Assembly (NCBI GenBank): GCA_003024985.2
Contig: PXIH01S0021542.1
Source of the DNA: Euperipatoides rowelli
Lineage: Eukaryota; Onychophora; Udeonychophora; Euonychophora; Peripatopsidae
Length of the DNA stretch: 13,833 nt
Strand: one strand, 5' to 3'
Shown here: positions 1 through 9,290 of the stretch, one piece after another
Layout of the letters: each line of letters begins with the position of its first letter
Numbering within the stretch: the stretch's first letter is position 1
Position numbers and translations under genes: made by a program
The notes under the pieces: generated by a model
What the model was told of the DNA's origin: nothing
Database searches by the model: none
What the model saw: only the letters and a program-made list of their open reading frames with translations

Positions 1-1108
1 GGGAGGATTGATTTAAACTCTGCAACTTATCAGATGGCAGATATTGTTTGTACAGAGTCTTGCTAATGTTACTAGAGCTAGTTATGTTGAAAAGATCCAC
101 TTTTTAATGCTATTGCCTTTATGATCTGTTTGTTTAGTCAGATAGATATTACTTCTTGCTAATAATTTGGTTATCATTATTGAGTAAATGTTATTTAGTT
201 TATTGATCATTTATCTCAGATATTTCAAAATGAGTCATGAATTCTCTCTATATTCTATATGTGGTTTTACAAAACTCCATGTATTTTGGTATAATAGGCT
301 TTTTTAAGTTTGTTCTGATTATTCCTTTATCGTGTACTTCTGATATTTACATATATGTTATCGTACTTTATACTGTGCAAATCATTAGAAGCCTCAATTT
401 AATCCTAATTAAGAGATTTATGCAATCTTATGAATTGATTTTTTTTAAAAAAAATCCACATATATTTAAATTATTATACATATTTAATTCAGTTTCACTT
501 CAATAGGAAAAATATTGCCCGAGTAATATTCCAGGTATATTATGTTACCTGATATTGTGATTTATTAACAAAACAGTATTTAGAAAAGTGATATTTAAGA
601 AAATATAATTCACACTCTGCAATAATTATTTTTCTGATATTTATTTATTTGCTTGCTTCTATTTATTTATTGCCCCAAACTGATAAATGTGTGAAAAAAA
701 ATCTATAATTATTAATGAAATTTCCATGGTTTTATCTAGCAAGAATTAATAATGAAAAGAAAGAAGAAGAAAAATTATTTGTTGTCTGCACTGTAAATAT
801 AAAAGTTTAAACAAAAATCTAGAAATGTACTTGTTTGCCATTTATTATAAATAGATGGCGCTAGTTGGCTTTAAGTTTATCCTCATTGCTATTTTCAACT
901 TTGTCAATTATTGTTTTATTTTGCCAAAAAAAGTATGTTTAATTCATCAAATTTTCTTTTATTTAAAAACGTGTTAAAATCTAAGTTTTATATCAGTGTT
1001 TATGAATAAGAAAAAGGCCAGTGACGTCATCTTAAACAAAAATAAAATTGAATACCTAGTTCGAATGCTTAGTAGTAGTACTAGCAGTGTTTGCTTTGAT
1101 TTCTATTT
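1..1108. other. A+T-rich stretch without a recognisable gene
   Basis: I see no protein family, RNA gene or transposon end here. The longest ATG frame (237-506, plus) gives a hydrophobic, Ile/Leu/Phe-rich, low-complexity peptide as expected by chance in T-rich DNA. The first 65 bases are open in frame 1 and end at a TAA (63-65), which could be the tail of something extending left of the window, but 21 codons are too few to judge. A 13-base block at 1024-1036 is nearly the reverse complement of the start of the repeat at 1109. Confidence 0.5.
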
Positions 1109-1160
1109 AAGATGATGTAATAAATAGATGACGTGTAAGATGATGTAATAGATGACATGT
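1109..1160. repeat. Two-unit imperfect direct repeat
   Basis: Two adjacent units start with AAGATGATGTAATA and end with TAGATGACGTGT or TAGATGACATGT. The units are 1109-1136 (28 bp) and 1137-1160 (24 bp). They differ by a 4-base indel and one substitution. The block at 1024-1036 is close to the reverse complement of the unit start, so the locus also has weak inverted-repeat character. This looks like a local duplication; no function can be inferred. Confidence 0.7.
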
Positions 1161-2640
1161 TTGTTGTCTCTAACATTATATAAAACTTCGATTTTAACGC
1201 ATTTTTAAATGAAATAAGAAAATTTGATGAATTAGACATACATTTTTTTAGAAAAATAATACTCAACTGACAACGTTGAAAATATCATGGATAATACACT
1301 TTGTTTATAAAGAATGCAAAAACCTTTTTAGGTGTTTACTGATTTTACTATATACTCATATACTATAAGTTCAGTGCAGCTNTTTGTAATCTATCCAAGT
1401 TGAAAAAGCATAAAAAACTTTAAAATATAAATCAGATAAATAAAGATTTTTTTATTCACCTAAATCACAGTACACCTGTTTATCTATTTAAATCAAAGAT
1501 ACTTTAATGTCAAGTTTTGTTAATGCATTGAGAATTCTTGTTGTTTAATTGAATACTTCTTTTTTTTCCAATTTTAAATAAATTAAATATTTTTATGTAG
1601 GTGATGATTTTCTATGATGTTTTATTTTAGTTGTATTTTTGATTTAACTAAATTTAACTTCAGTTATTGTTTTTAAATAAAGAGAAATGTATGTGATCAT
1701 GCCAAATGTTCATTTATTCCCATCTATATACATGACATAAGAGTAAGAAAATCCATATATTCTCTTCAGTTGAAATTCTATGCTAAAATTAGCTGAATAG
1801 TCTTAATTGTTATAATTTAAATATTTAAAGTTTACAATGGGGATTATTTCATTATGTTCTTTAAAAAAAACTTAATTGTGTGAGTCAGATTCTTTGTAAA
1901 GAACAAAGGCTATGACAATGTAAAGCTGGTTTCTTATCAAATCATAAAGCAAGATGCAAAGTAACATGTTTCTAGCTTCTCAACATGTTTCATCTATTTG
2001 AAAAGCTATTCTAAGGATTAGTAATAATGCATGGTGATCAGATAAAGAGTTAAAATTAATATTTATTTCTGATTCAATCAATAAACTATTTGAAACTCTA
2101 TAGTTGGAAGAATCAACCAAACCAGGAAGTTTAATTGCTCTATATAAATCATTCAGTTACTAATATATTTAATAAAGTTTCCTGCTAAGATTAGGATATA
2201 AAACCTTTATAAACTAGATAATATTTATTATTGTATGAGAAACTTCAAAAATTTCTTTAAAATTATTTGGAGCATTGTAATTAACAAATAATCGTCAGAG
2301 TTTATCAACCAACTAATTTTATTTTAATGTATAAAACTTATAAAATGAGAAGATAAAATTAAAGACATTGTGCCTTGTACTGAAGACAATCTTCTACCTT
2401 CACAAACAATAATCTTTTTAACAAATACTGAGTTCAATATCATAAATTTTTTTATCTTTGTCTCTTGTAAAAAAATACTTTAGAATAATGATTTTTTTCT
2501 TCTAATAATTATATCTTATTAATCCTTTTGTTTTATGGAATATATTTAAACTTTGTATATTCATACTGAGAATTTTTATACTCGTTTTTGTTTATTATTA
2601 TTCAAATAAGACAGAACTGATTTAAATGTTTTTTTTTTTT
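1161..2640. other. A+T-rich stretch without a recognisable gene
   Basis: No coding relic, RNA gene or transposon terminus was recognised on either strand. It contains several poly-T/A runs (for example 2628-2642) and one ambiguous base (N at 1382). It could be intronic or intergenic; the sequence does not decide. Confidence 0.5.
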
Positions 2641-3429
2641 TTCTTGATCATTTTTTTTTTATTAGAACCCTTTCCAATTTAACTGGTCTCAATTTTTTAT
2701 TAGCAGCATGAATAATATTGATATGCATAATATTTTCTTTTGTATTACCATTGTTACATTTTTAATCAAAATTATTTCTATAATTATATTCAAAAGACTT
2801 TTCTAAAGTTGGCTTAGAATGATCACTTGATGAAATTCTATCAATTGTTATATTCACAATAAGTCCATATATCACAATTTTTACACCAAATTGTCTTACA
2901 TTCTTTTTTTTTTAATGTCTTGAGTGCTTATATTTAAAAACGATCATTGTCTTGCCTCAATAATAAGCCATCCATTATTACCATTCATATTAATCTGATG
3001 AGGTAACATTTTAATTTTTATATCTTCCTTTAATTTAAAAAGAATAAAAGCCAGAGCAGTATGAAAAGAAGCCATTTCATTGAAGTTTTTCTTTGTGAAT
3101 CTTATATTAATTCATTCACCGAAAATTGAAAGATAATTTTTAACAAATCTTTCTATGGATGGAATAGTTAAATCAGTAATATTTCTAGTAATAAGATCTT
3201 CATTATTACAAGCTCCTTTTTATAGAATTTTATATGATCCAAAAATGCTAATTCTATCTTTGAAATAATTTTTTTCTTCTTTACTAATAAAACTTTAAAA
3301 AAAATTGCAAATTTATATTGTAGGAATTGTATTTCTGCAAATGAATTTTCAAAACCAGTAATTATTAGGATAAGTTGATTTACTTTCATTTTCATAAACT
3401 GTCCACCATTTGTTTATTACTGTAAAGAC

Positions 3430-3433
3430 TTAA
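3430..3433. repeat. TTAA target-site duplication, left
   Basis: TTAA directly outside the left inverted repeat of the 1238-bp element, matching the TTAA at 4672-4675. The three outer bases on each side (GAC and GTC) are also complementary, so a slightly longer inverted repeat is an alternative. The host reading frame restored by removing one TTAA supports the duplication. Confidence 0.7.
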
Positions 3434-3465
3434 GGGTCCCATACACCTAACAATTTGTCTGCAGA
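3434..3465 (+). repeat. Left terminal inverted repeat of the TTAA element
   Basis: Begins GGGTCCCATACAC and matches the reverse complement of 4640-4671 at 29 of 32 positions. Both ends share the inner block TAACAATTTGTCTG. Confidence 0.85.
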
Positions 3466-3659
3466 CCCATTATGAAGATAGATGGTTGACAGACCTGGTA
3501 TGACGAAGATGTACTCCATACACACAACGATTTAGCCACAGACATGGTCTAGATATTGTATATTTCCTATTTAATTTATTGCAAATAAATATGAGTTACA
3601 AGATATTACCAGGAGATATTTACAATATAGTATGTACAGTATATTTAATGTTTAAAACC

Positions 3660-4030
3660 TAATAGAACTATAGACGGTTGTTTACAAAGTGAGGCATTTA
3701 GTCAAAAACTGTTTTTTTTTTTTAAATATATAAAAAAGTGTTGAAGATTATAACGAAAAGAGAGAGAGAGAGAAATAGTCTTCTATTAATAGATGGTTGT
3801 AGATGAGGATTTTTTTTTTTTTTAATTTTTCTTAGCTAAGAACAAGTTGTTGTTTTTTCTTAAAAAAAAAATACCTCATCTATAACCATCTATTAATAGA
3901 GGACTATTTCTTTCTCTCTTTGTTATAATCGTCACACTTTATTAACACACTTTGTATAAAAAAAAAAGATTTTGACATTCTCTTTCTCTCTCTCTCTCTT
4001 TGTAAACATTCGTCTATAGTTTTATTAAGT
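3660..4030. repeat. Long internal inverted repeat centred near 3835
   Basis: The two arms share, in opposite orientation, an ACTATAGACG block, TGTTTACAAAG, an AG-rich microsatellite, GATTATAAC, AAATAGTC and TCTATTAATAGATGGTT. The spacer is a short T/A-rich loop. The AG runs (3762-3774) and CT runs (3980-3999) are the two arms' copies of one microsatellite. Farther out, a shared CCAGGAGATATTT block (near 3610 and 4165) shows that the duplication extends into the MADF relic. It would fold into a large hairpin as single strand. Confidence 0.85.
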
Positions 4031-4311
4031 TTGAAACATTGCCTTCTGGGAATATCGTATAATTTATTATCGTGACATTTTTTAATAACCTTTGAAAGGC
4101 CGAACGAAAGTTGTTTATTTTTTTCAATAGCCAATAGCCAATCTTTGTTGGCATCGGAAAATATCTCCTGGCATTTTTTTAACAACTGTTCATTTGCCAC
4201 TTTTTTTATATTCTTGTTATAATCTTTGCTTTTTATGTCCCACAGACATGAAAATTACTGGTATAGTTTGATAAATTCAGCCCAAAATCGTTGATTACTG
4301 CTACGTACCAT
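3904..4311 (-). pseudogene. Broken MADF-domain gene inside the TTAA element
   Basis: From an ATG at 4309-4311 the frame reads MVRSSNQRFWAEFIKLYQ, a TAA stop (4255-4257), then in the same frame LWDIKSKDYNKNIKK and EQLLKKCQEIFSDANKDW. The order F-I-x-L-Y, L-W-D, D-Y, then a C-x-x-I-F-x-D-A-N helix is that of MADF domains, DNA-binding Myb-related modules found in fly regulators and in accessory proteins of some DNA transposons. The expected next block (KINN-F-R-S-A-F-type) is present at about 4085-4125, but in a shifted frame. The shift coincides with a 7-bp tandem duplication, AATAGCC twice at 4126-4139, the likely cause. The remaining open frame down to 3904 reads through the CT microsatellite (an RERERKR stretch) and is not genuine domain. 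The premature stop and frameshift make it non-functional. Confidence 0.7.
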
Positions 4312-4639
4312 TAAAATACAGTGCTAGATAGAATTTAATTGGGAAGAGCATTAACGGTGCAAATAGAAAAAAAAAGTTATGCGCCTCGTGTTGCTATAAA
4401 AACTAATGTACGTATTTGGGAAAAAAACTTTGCATGGAACATATATTTCCTTAACTAGATCTTTGATATCACTTCAACGACAAGCGACAAAGCCATATAC
4501 GCTCAGACACGATTTGTCTTCAGACCGGGTTTACGAGCACTGTTGAATGACCACAGACACGACTGCATCATTAGGATTTATCCACAGACAGGCACACACA
4601 CGATAAGATTTGTCGGTCATACCTCATCGTCATACCAGA

Positions 4640-4671
4640 TCTACAGACAAATTGTTACGTGTATGGGGCCC
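4640..4671 (-). repeat. Right terminal inverted repeat of the TTAA element
   Basis: Read inward on the minus strand it begins GGGCCCCATACAC and pairs with 3434-3465 at 29 of 32 positions. Further inward it shares a GGTATGACGA block with the left end (near 3498). Confidence 0.85.
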
Positions 4672-4675
4672 TTAA
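4672..4675. repeat. TTAA target-site duplication, right
   Basis: TTAA directly outside the right inverted repeat of the 1238-bp element, the partner of the TTAA at 3430-3433. Confidence 0.7.
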
Positions 4676-6985
4676 GTCATTAATTTCTAATAATTCATTT
4701 GCTTTGATATTTTCTACTGGAGATATTCAATTCATAAAGCCTTTATGATGTTGCAAGCAATGTTAATAAAGACAAATGATAAGAGCTCTTTAAGAGTATT
4801 CAAAACTATATATTTTTTCTTGTATGGTACTAAGAAATGAGATATAAAACAAGTCACTCAATAAAAAGATTATTTTAATATAAATAAGATTATATACAGT
4901 ATCAAGCAGATTTTAAGGTTGGAATAACTCTTGGCTGAAAAATCCTGATTTTCTTTGGAGTAAGAGTATAATCATAAAAATGCATTTTTATGGAAGGAAC
5001 ATAGTTTCACTTTTGCTGAATGAAGAAGAATTAAATAACACGAGTAACAAATTCCATATTTAGTCAAATAAAATAATAATAAACCAGACACATAATTTTG
5101 GTTCTATTTCTAAATGCTTCACAATTAAACTTACTTGATTTAAACATTTTTGTTGGGAGAGGGGACAATTTTGTGCTTCTTAAATTCACGGGATCTCCAA
5201 GTATCGCGGTTTAATGCTGTTTCTCCCTGTCCTAGTTAAATTTTAATGCAAATTGGACCAATGTTGATTCCTACTTTACTTGCTAGATGTTAATCTGGCC
5301 CAGCTAACATTTTGATAAACATAGCTAGTCTAGTTGAAATGCATTTATTTTTGTATTAATAGAATTTAAATAATCATGCTATGCTAGATAAATTTGTAAA
5401 GACGTTGCTAATTCCTGATCATTCATTCCCGATGCTGATGATTCAAATTATTGATCTCTTTTTTTATTATACTTTATCAAGATATTGCCTATTATAAATT
5501 TTTAAATTTGCAATAATTTTTGTGTGATGTTGATATTCAGAACTTATAGAATTATGTGGAAAAAAATTAGAATCTTTGTAAATTTTAAAAAAAAAAAAGA
5601 TTTTATATTTTTTAAATTTATTTATTTATTGTTTTTGTGATAAAATATTGATAAATGTTTTCAAAAAATTTCAGATTATATGATCAATATTGTATAATTT
5701 AAGCTTTTTTTTTGACAAAATTTCAAACTAATAAAAATTTGTATTTATATTTTTTAACTATTAGGCTAGAGTTGTGTTTTTATCTGTATTATAATTTATA
5801 AGCTCATAAAAACTATAATTAATCTTTTGGATTATTTTGATATATTACTATTATGGTCAAAAATTTCCAAGTTGTTTACTTTTAATTTAAAATTTCACTT
5901 GAAAAAAAAACATTATTAGGAACTAAAGGTTAATAAATTACTGAGTCTGAGGTGCAAGAATTCCCAAAAGTTATGAAGAACAGTGATGGGTTTTTAATTT
6001 TATTTACATCCACAAAAAAGTGGTGTGGGACCGTTATTTCATTTTAAACTCAAAAGTGACAGTTTTATATATTTTTTTTTTCAAATAAATAGAGTTTATT
6101 TACAATAAATGAATTACATTTGTCTTTAATATGGGATTCAGATTGTAAAAATAAATTAATACTCACTAATTGACATTAAATGGGCTTTCATGTATCCTTT
6201 TTTCCCCTGGTCATGTCCTCTTTTTAGGCAGTGTGGTGGGTGTTAGCGCAATTTTTAATTTTTGTTTAAAGGAGACAAACAGTAAAAAGGACAAATTCCT
6301 TGTTGATTCTTTCATAAAAACAACTCATTAAATTCAAATCCTAAGTTGTATAAGATTATTTGAATCATCTCTTTTTATTTCTACTTTGAATATCACTAGA
6401 AACAGTTTTTGGGTTCTATTCAATCATATTAATACAATGTGTTCAAACAGTCCCCTTTCAGTGAATATGTGCTTGTTATTGTAATTATTTTAAAACACTT
6501 TATTTACCTGAAATAAGAGAATTTATTATGTACTTATTTACATTAAGTGTTGAAAGTGTTGTTCCTTGTCTTCTAGACATAATGCCACTCTTTTACATTT
6601 ATTGTTGAACACCTCGTGTACATTCACCGTGGATGGACTTTTTTGAGCTCACTGTACTAATCTACTAGATCTGATATAATCAGCTTATTGAACACCAGGC
6701 TGTGCTGGTAGACTGTACCAATGTTCCAATAACTTTGCTGCTGTTAATTAAGAACAGTTTGATTTTCTCTTGATGTATTGGATTTATTTTATACTACCAT
6801 CAATAATAAAATATTAGTACCACTAGTGTGCATTGCATTGTGTATGCTTTTGTATTATATCACCCCAATGATGATTAAAAAACTATAACTAGTAAATGAA
6901 TCTCCTAAAAATTTAGCACAGTATAGGAAGAAGATTGTGGTTTCCATTTTGGAAGTTATGAAATCTTTTTAATAATAAAATGTAA
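4676..6985. other. Mostly unassigned A+T-rich DNA
   Basis: The left part (to 5000) contains the upstream segments of the decayed minus-strand coding region. A possible minus-strand intron lies at 5016-5134, with GTAAGT at its start and a pyrimidine-rich tract ending in CAG. Beyond 5240 I recognise no gene. Near 6206-6300 two TGTCC(T)TTTTTA-like blocks face each other as a weak inverted repeat. The less A+T-rich part at 6590-6720 could include LTR or leader sequence of the downstream gag relic, but no matching second LTR was found. Confidence 0.4.
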
Positions 6986-7575
6986 AACAATGGCCTCCAT
7001 TAGCAAACTTAAAGAGTATATTTTGATAAGTGGAGTTTTATGTAAGTTGTTTTTGGCCTGTAATCATTTTAAGGATGAATAAGTTAATAGTGGTAATTAT
7101 TTTAACACTCATTAGGAGCAAAACCCATTTGATATTAATGAATTTGTTAATCCCTTCCTGATACTATAAAGCTATGGTGAAATTTTGTTTTGTTCACTTT
7201 ATTTAATTTTATTTCATTCATGTTGACTGAAAAATTTACATTTCCGAAGATGACTCAAATTGAAAGTAAAGAAATTAATAATTAATCCATAGGTCTAATA
7301 AATACATTATAATTTTGAGGGATTCTTGTATGAATGTCTTTATGATCAATTCATTTTTGGCCTTTATAATTTTAAATCCAACAAAGGATGTTAACCATAG
7401 ACAATCTGACCTTAAGCAAAGCCATATCAATCACTTTATATAAGGTAATGGCTCAGAAAGATTCAAGTGATTTGAATTGCACCAAGTTTTAAACAAATCA
7501 GTGTAATTTCTTTAATGTTTTAGTATTTCAAGACAATTCTTGTCTTGTGAGAAATGCAAGTCATAGAATCAAGAG

Positions 7576-7683
7576 TGTAAACATTGTGGAGATGATCATC
7601 ATGCAAGTTAAAGTTGTAGATTCAAGAATTCTAAGTGTTTCTCATGTGGAAACTGTGAGACATTTAAGAAGATATGTCAATCT
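7576..7683 (+). other. Paired CCHC zinc knuckles (nucleocapsid) in the gag relic
   Basis: Within one frame the sequence reads CKHCGDDHH..C, then CRFKNSKC, then CFSCGNCETFKKIC. The C-R-F-K-x-x-x-C linker between two knuckles is a familiar pattern in Ty3/gypsy Gag. The first knuckle has all four ligands in canonical spacing but a stop codon (7609-7611) between His and the last Cys. The second lacks its His. In retroelements these knuckles bind genomic RNA. Confidence 0.75.
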
Positions 7684-7860
7684 GATCATAAAACTTCCAA
7701 GTGAAGGAAGAGGGCTTTCATTGGTACACAAGATAATTTTGAAGATCATATTATGTTTAGATCAATTTGAAGATTCATGTTGAAAAGGACCTTAAGAAAA
7801 TTTGAAGAGCCTTTCACTTTGTTGCCTCTGTTAATCAATGGAATGGAAGATGCAGTGGAT

Positions 7861-7941
7861 CGGCTTGAGTTCTGTCTAAAGATAAAGAACCAGATAGTCT
7901 CAATGAAAGTTGACACTGGTGCGGCAATTCCTATTCTATAA
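7861..7941 (+). other. Retropepsin active-site region of the gag-pol relic
   Basis: The frame that holds the zinc knuckles continues through LKIKNQIVSMKVDTGAAIP before a stop. A hydrophobic strand, then M-x-V-D-T-G-A, is the active-site signature of retropepsins. The DTGA codons are at 7912-7923. The short distance from knuckles to protease agrees with the Ty3/gypsy gag-pro order. Confidence 0.75.
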
Positions 7942-8170
7942 TAAATTTGTTTAAAAGTTATTTGCACCATGTAAATTAAACACTACTACAGTCATTTATC
8001 TAGTTGCCTAAGAGAAACTTTAGTTATGTAGAGCAAAATGTTAATTTGTATTGTGGTGAAATAATAGAGTAAGGTACTCCTGAGTCCCCCATACATTTTG
8101 TTCTTAATGGTATTTCCATTCAATAAACAGCACTGGAAGAAACATCATGGAAAAAAGTAAAACCCCAAAC

Positions 8171-9000
8171 ATTGTAGGTGAAGCAAAATAGAAGGGAAAA
8201 AAAAGGAACTTTACAGAAGATGTCATCCACATTGATGAGGACAGTCAGTTTTTTTTCCTTCAGGGAGGGTAGATGATAAGGGCTTTGAGCTAGGGCAATC
8301 TATTATGGTCGGATCCTATTCAAAAACTAAGAAATGTGTTCTTCTATTGTCATTGACAAACTCCTGTCCATATTACATAATCCAGAAATTTCCAGTACAA
8401 TCTATTTAATTTTTATGCTCCTTTAAAATGTTTGGATAGCTACTGTCAATATATTATAAATTTAAGATATTATTCCATCTTGATGTATTTCAAGACAAGA
8501 GAAACAATGGATTTGTTAGTTAAGTTAGATTGTTATTCCAATTTGTTAATAGTCTTCATTGCAATCTGAAGTCTACTAACATGCAAATTTGGTGACTTCA
8601 TCTGCTCCACCTTAAGGTAATGGTACACTATTTATTCTTTTCTAGCAATACCCACTTCCCATAAACTACTGCATTTTAAACTTTCATCCTTTGTTTGTTT
8701 GTTTTGTGTGTTTACATTTTTATACTGTATTTAGCTTTATTTGCTTCTCTTTGTTTAAATATAAATTTTGACAATTACATTAGTTTAAAAAAAATTGGAA
8801 TACTAGTAGTTTCCTTGTTTACCCGGTACGGTCTGACGAACATAGCACTCGATGTTGTATAAGATGCTGGAAACTTTGTGAAGGCATTTACACCATGGAA
8901 TAACTAGCATTTAATATCAAATAATTAAAATTAAAAGCCAACTATAAAAATGATAGAAATTTTTATTTTTTAAATAGTTTATGTAGAAATATTAATTCAT
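8171..9000. other. Unassigned sequence after the gag-pro relic
   Basis: This may contain worn-out pol sequence, but no reverse transcriptase motif was recognised. A plus-strand stop-to-stop frame of 56 codons (8239-8409, contains ELGQSIMVGSYSKTKKC) is somewhat protein-like yet within chance length. A 14-bp word, GTATTTCAAGACAA, occurs near 7526 and again near 8486. 8700-8830 is T-rich, and 8821-8880 is a locally less A+T-rich block of unknown nature. Confidence 0.4.
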
Positions 9001-9290
9001 CAAGGGTGTCTAAAGATGGAAGGGCAAGGAGGAGTCCTTGCACCCACTCCTGAAAAATAATATTGTTTTTGCATATGAAAATAAATATACATAATTGTTT
9101 TGCAAAAAAAAAACAGGCATGAAATTAGAGGATATGTTCTTATGAAAAAAAAATGACACAACCAAAAAAAAACTTAAAAAATCATTCGCACAACCAAAAA
9201 ATAAGATTTTATCAAAATATGTTATATATCGTGTAAATTGTTTGCCCTCCCCACCCCCCTTCCTCGAATTTGTTTATGTGGACACCCTTG
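9001..9290. mobile_element. 290-bp MITE-like element with CAAGGGTGTC ends
   Basis: The left end reads CAAGGGTGTCTAAAGA and the right end, read inward on the minus strand, CAAGGGTGTCCACATA. That is a 10-bp perfect inverted repeat with further partial matches. Each end has a G/C-rich subterminal block (near 9018-9055 and 9241-9265) that contrasts with the A-rich centre. CA(A)GGGTG-type ends and the length are reminiscent of non-autonomous hAT elements. However, the flanking 8-mers (8993-9000 and 9291-9298) do not match, so the target duplication is lost or the class is wrong. No coding capacity. Confidence 0.55.

Larger units (their letters stand above)
3434..4671. mobile_element. 1238-bp TTAA-flanked DNA transposon with internal inverted duplication
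   Basis: Both ends carry a 32-bp terminal inverted repeat (3434-3465 and 4640-4671) with three mismatches, reading inward GGG(T/C)CCCATACAC then TAACAATTTGTCTG. Each end is flanked by TTAA (3430-3433, 4672-4675). Subterminal regions repeat ACAGAC and ATTTGTC-like words, plausible transposase-binding sites. Inside, about 3543-3830 and 3840-4215 form long imperfect inverted arms, so much of the element is a palindrome. The right arm keeps a broken MADF-domain gene; the left arm has a shortened copy with about 110 bp missing. TTAA targets are used by Kolobok and piggyBac superfamilies; the inward GGG start favours Kolobok-like, but no transposase is present, so class assignment is inference. It is non-autonomous. 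Confidence 0.85.
2648..5000 (-). pseudogene. Decayed coding region of unknown family, split by a DNA transposon
   Basis: Read on the minus strand, a series of unusually open, protein-like segments follows one after another. In order they are 4902-5000 (contains YDYTLTPKKIRIFQPRVIP), 4732-4860 (contains LVPYKKKYIVLNTLKELL), a short one crossing the transposon site, 3168-3395 (75 codons, contains EIQFLQYKFAIFFKVLLV), 2944-3219 (contains IPSIERFVKNYLSIFGE and INMNGNNGWLIIEARQ), and 2648-2911 (contains FGVKIVIYGLIVNITIDR and HAANKKLRPVKLERVL). A stop codon is expected about every 11 codons at this base composition, yet the last two segments have only one internal stop each (3112-3114 and 2762-2764). 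Frame changes occur near 3200 and in the poly-T run at 2904-2913. The transposon at 3434-4671 lies inside it, and removing the element plus one TTAA leaves a 30-codon open frame across the junction. The pattern is that of an old inactivated gene, either of the host or of another mobile element. I do not recognise the family and assign no function. Confidence 0.5.
6990..8170 (+). pseudogene. Ty3/gypsy-type gag-protease relic
   Basis: Decayed Gag and protease of an LTR retrotransposon, spread over three frames. A 30-codon frame from ATG 6990 (MASISKLKEYILIS, then LCKLFLACNHFKDE) resembles the Gag start. Capsid-like blocks follow: EKFTF at 7229, LYDQFIFGL at 7338, IQQRML at 7376 and NLTLSKAISI just after 7400. 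The nucleocapsid has two zinc knuckles in one frame. The first (7576-7617) is C-x2-C-x4-H-x4-C but contains a stop; the second (7642-7683) has Thr where His is expected. The same frame reaches the protease motif VDTGAAIPI at 7909-7935, where DTGA supplies the catalytic Asp, and stops at 7939-7941. Weaker protease-like stretches continue to about 8170. Several stops and frameshifts are present, and no reverse transcriptase, integrase or paired LTRs were seen. Gag processing and virus-like particle assembly are the family roles; this copy is dead. Confidence 0.75.

Noticed and set aside
237-506. 89-codon plus-strand ATG frame
   Set aside because: Low-complexity hydrophobic peptide in T-rich DNA with no motif; expected by chance.
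1081-1266. 61-codon minus-strand frame
   Set aside because: No family features, and it overlaps the simple direct repeat at 1109-1160.
7041-7046. GTAAGT as a splice donor
   Set aside because: It lies inside the gag-start-like frame, which continues through it, and no convincing acceptor precedes it.
7547-7783. 78-codon plus-strand ATG frame
   Set aside because: It is an out-of-frame reading of the gag zinc-knuckle region; the meaningful frame is the one containing the paired cysteines.
7746-7970. 74-codon minus-strand frame
   Set aside because: Antisense to the protease region of the gag-pro relic, with no motif of its own.
8239-8409. 56-codon plus-strand open frame with K-C-V-L-L-L-S motif, considered as a piggyBac relic
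   Set aside because: The similarity is a few residues only, and the length is within chance for this composition.
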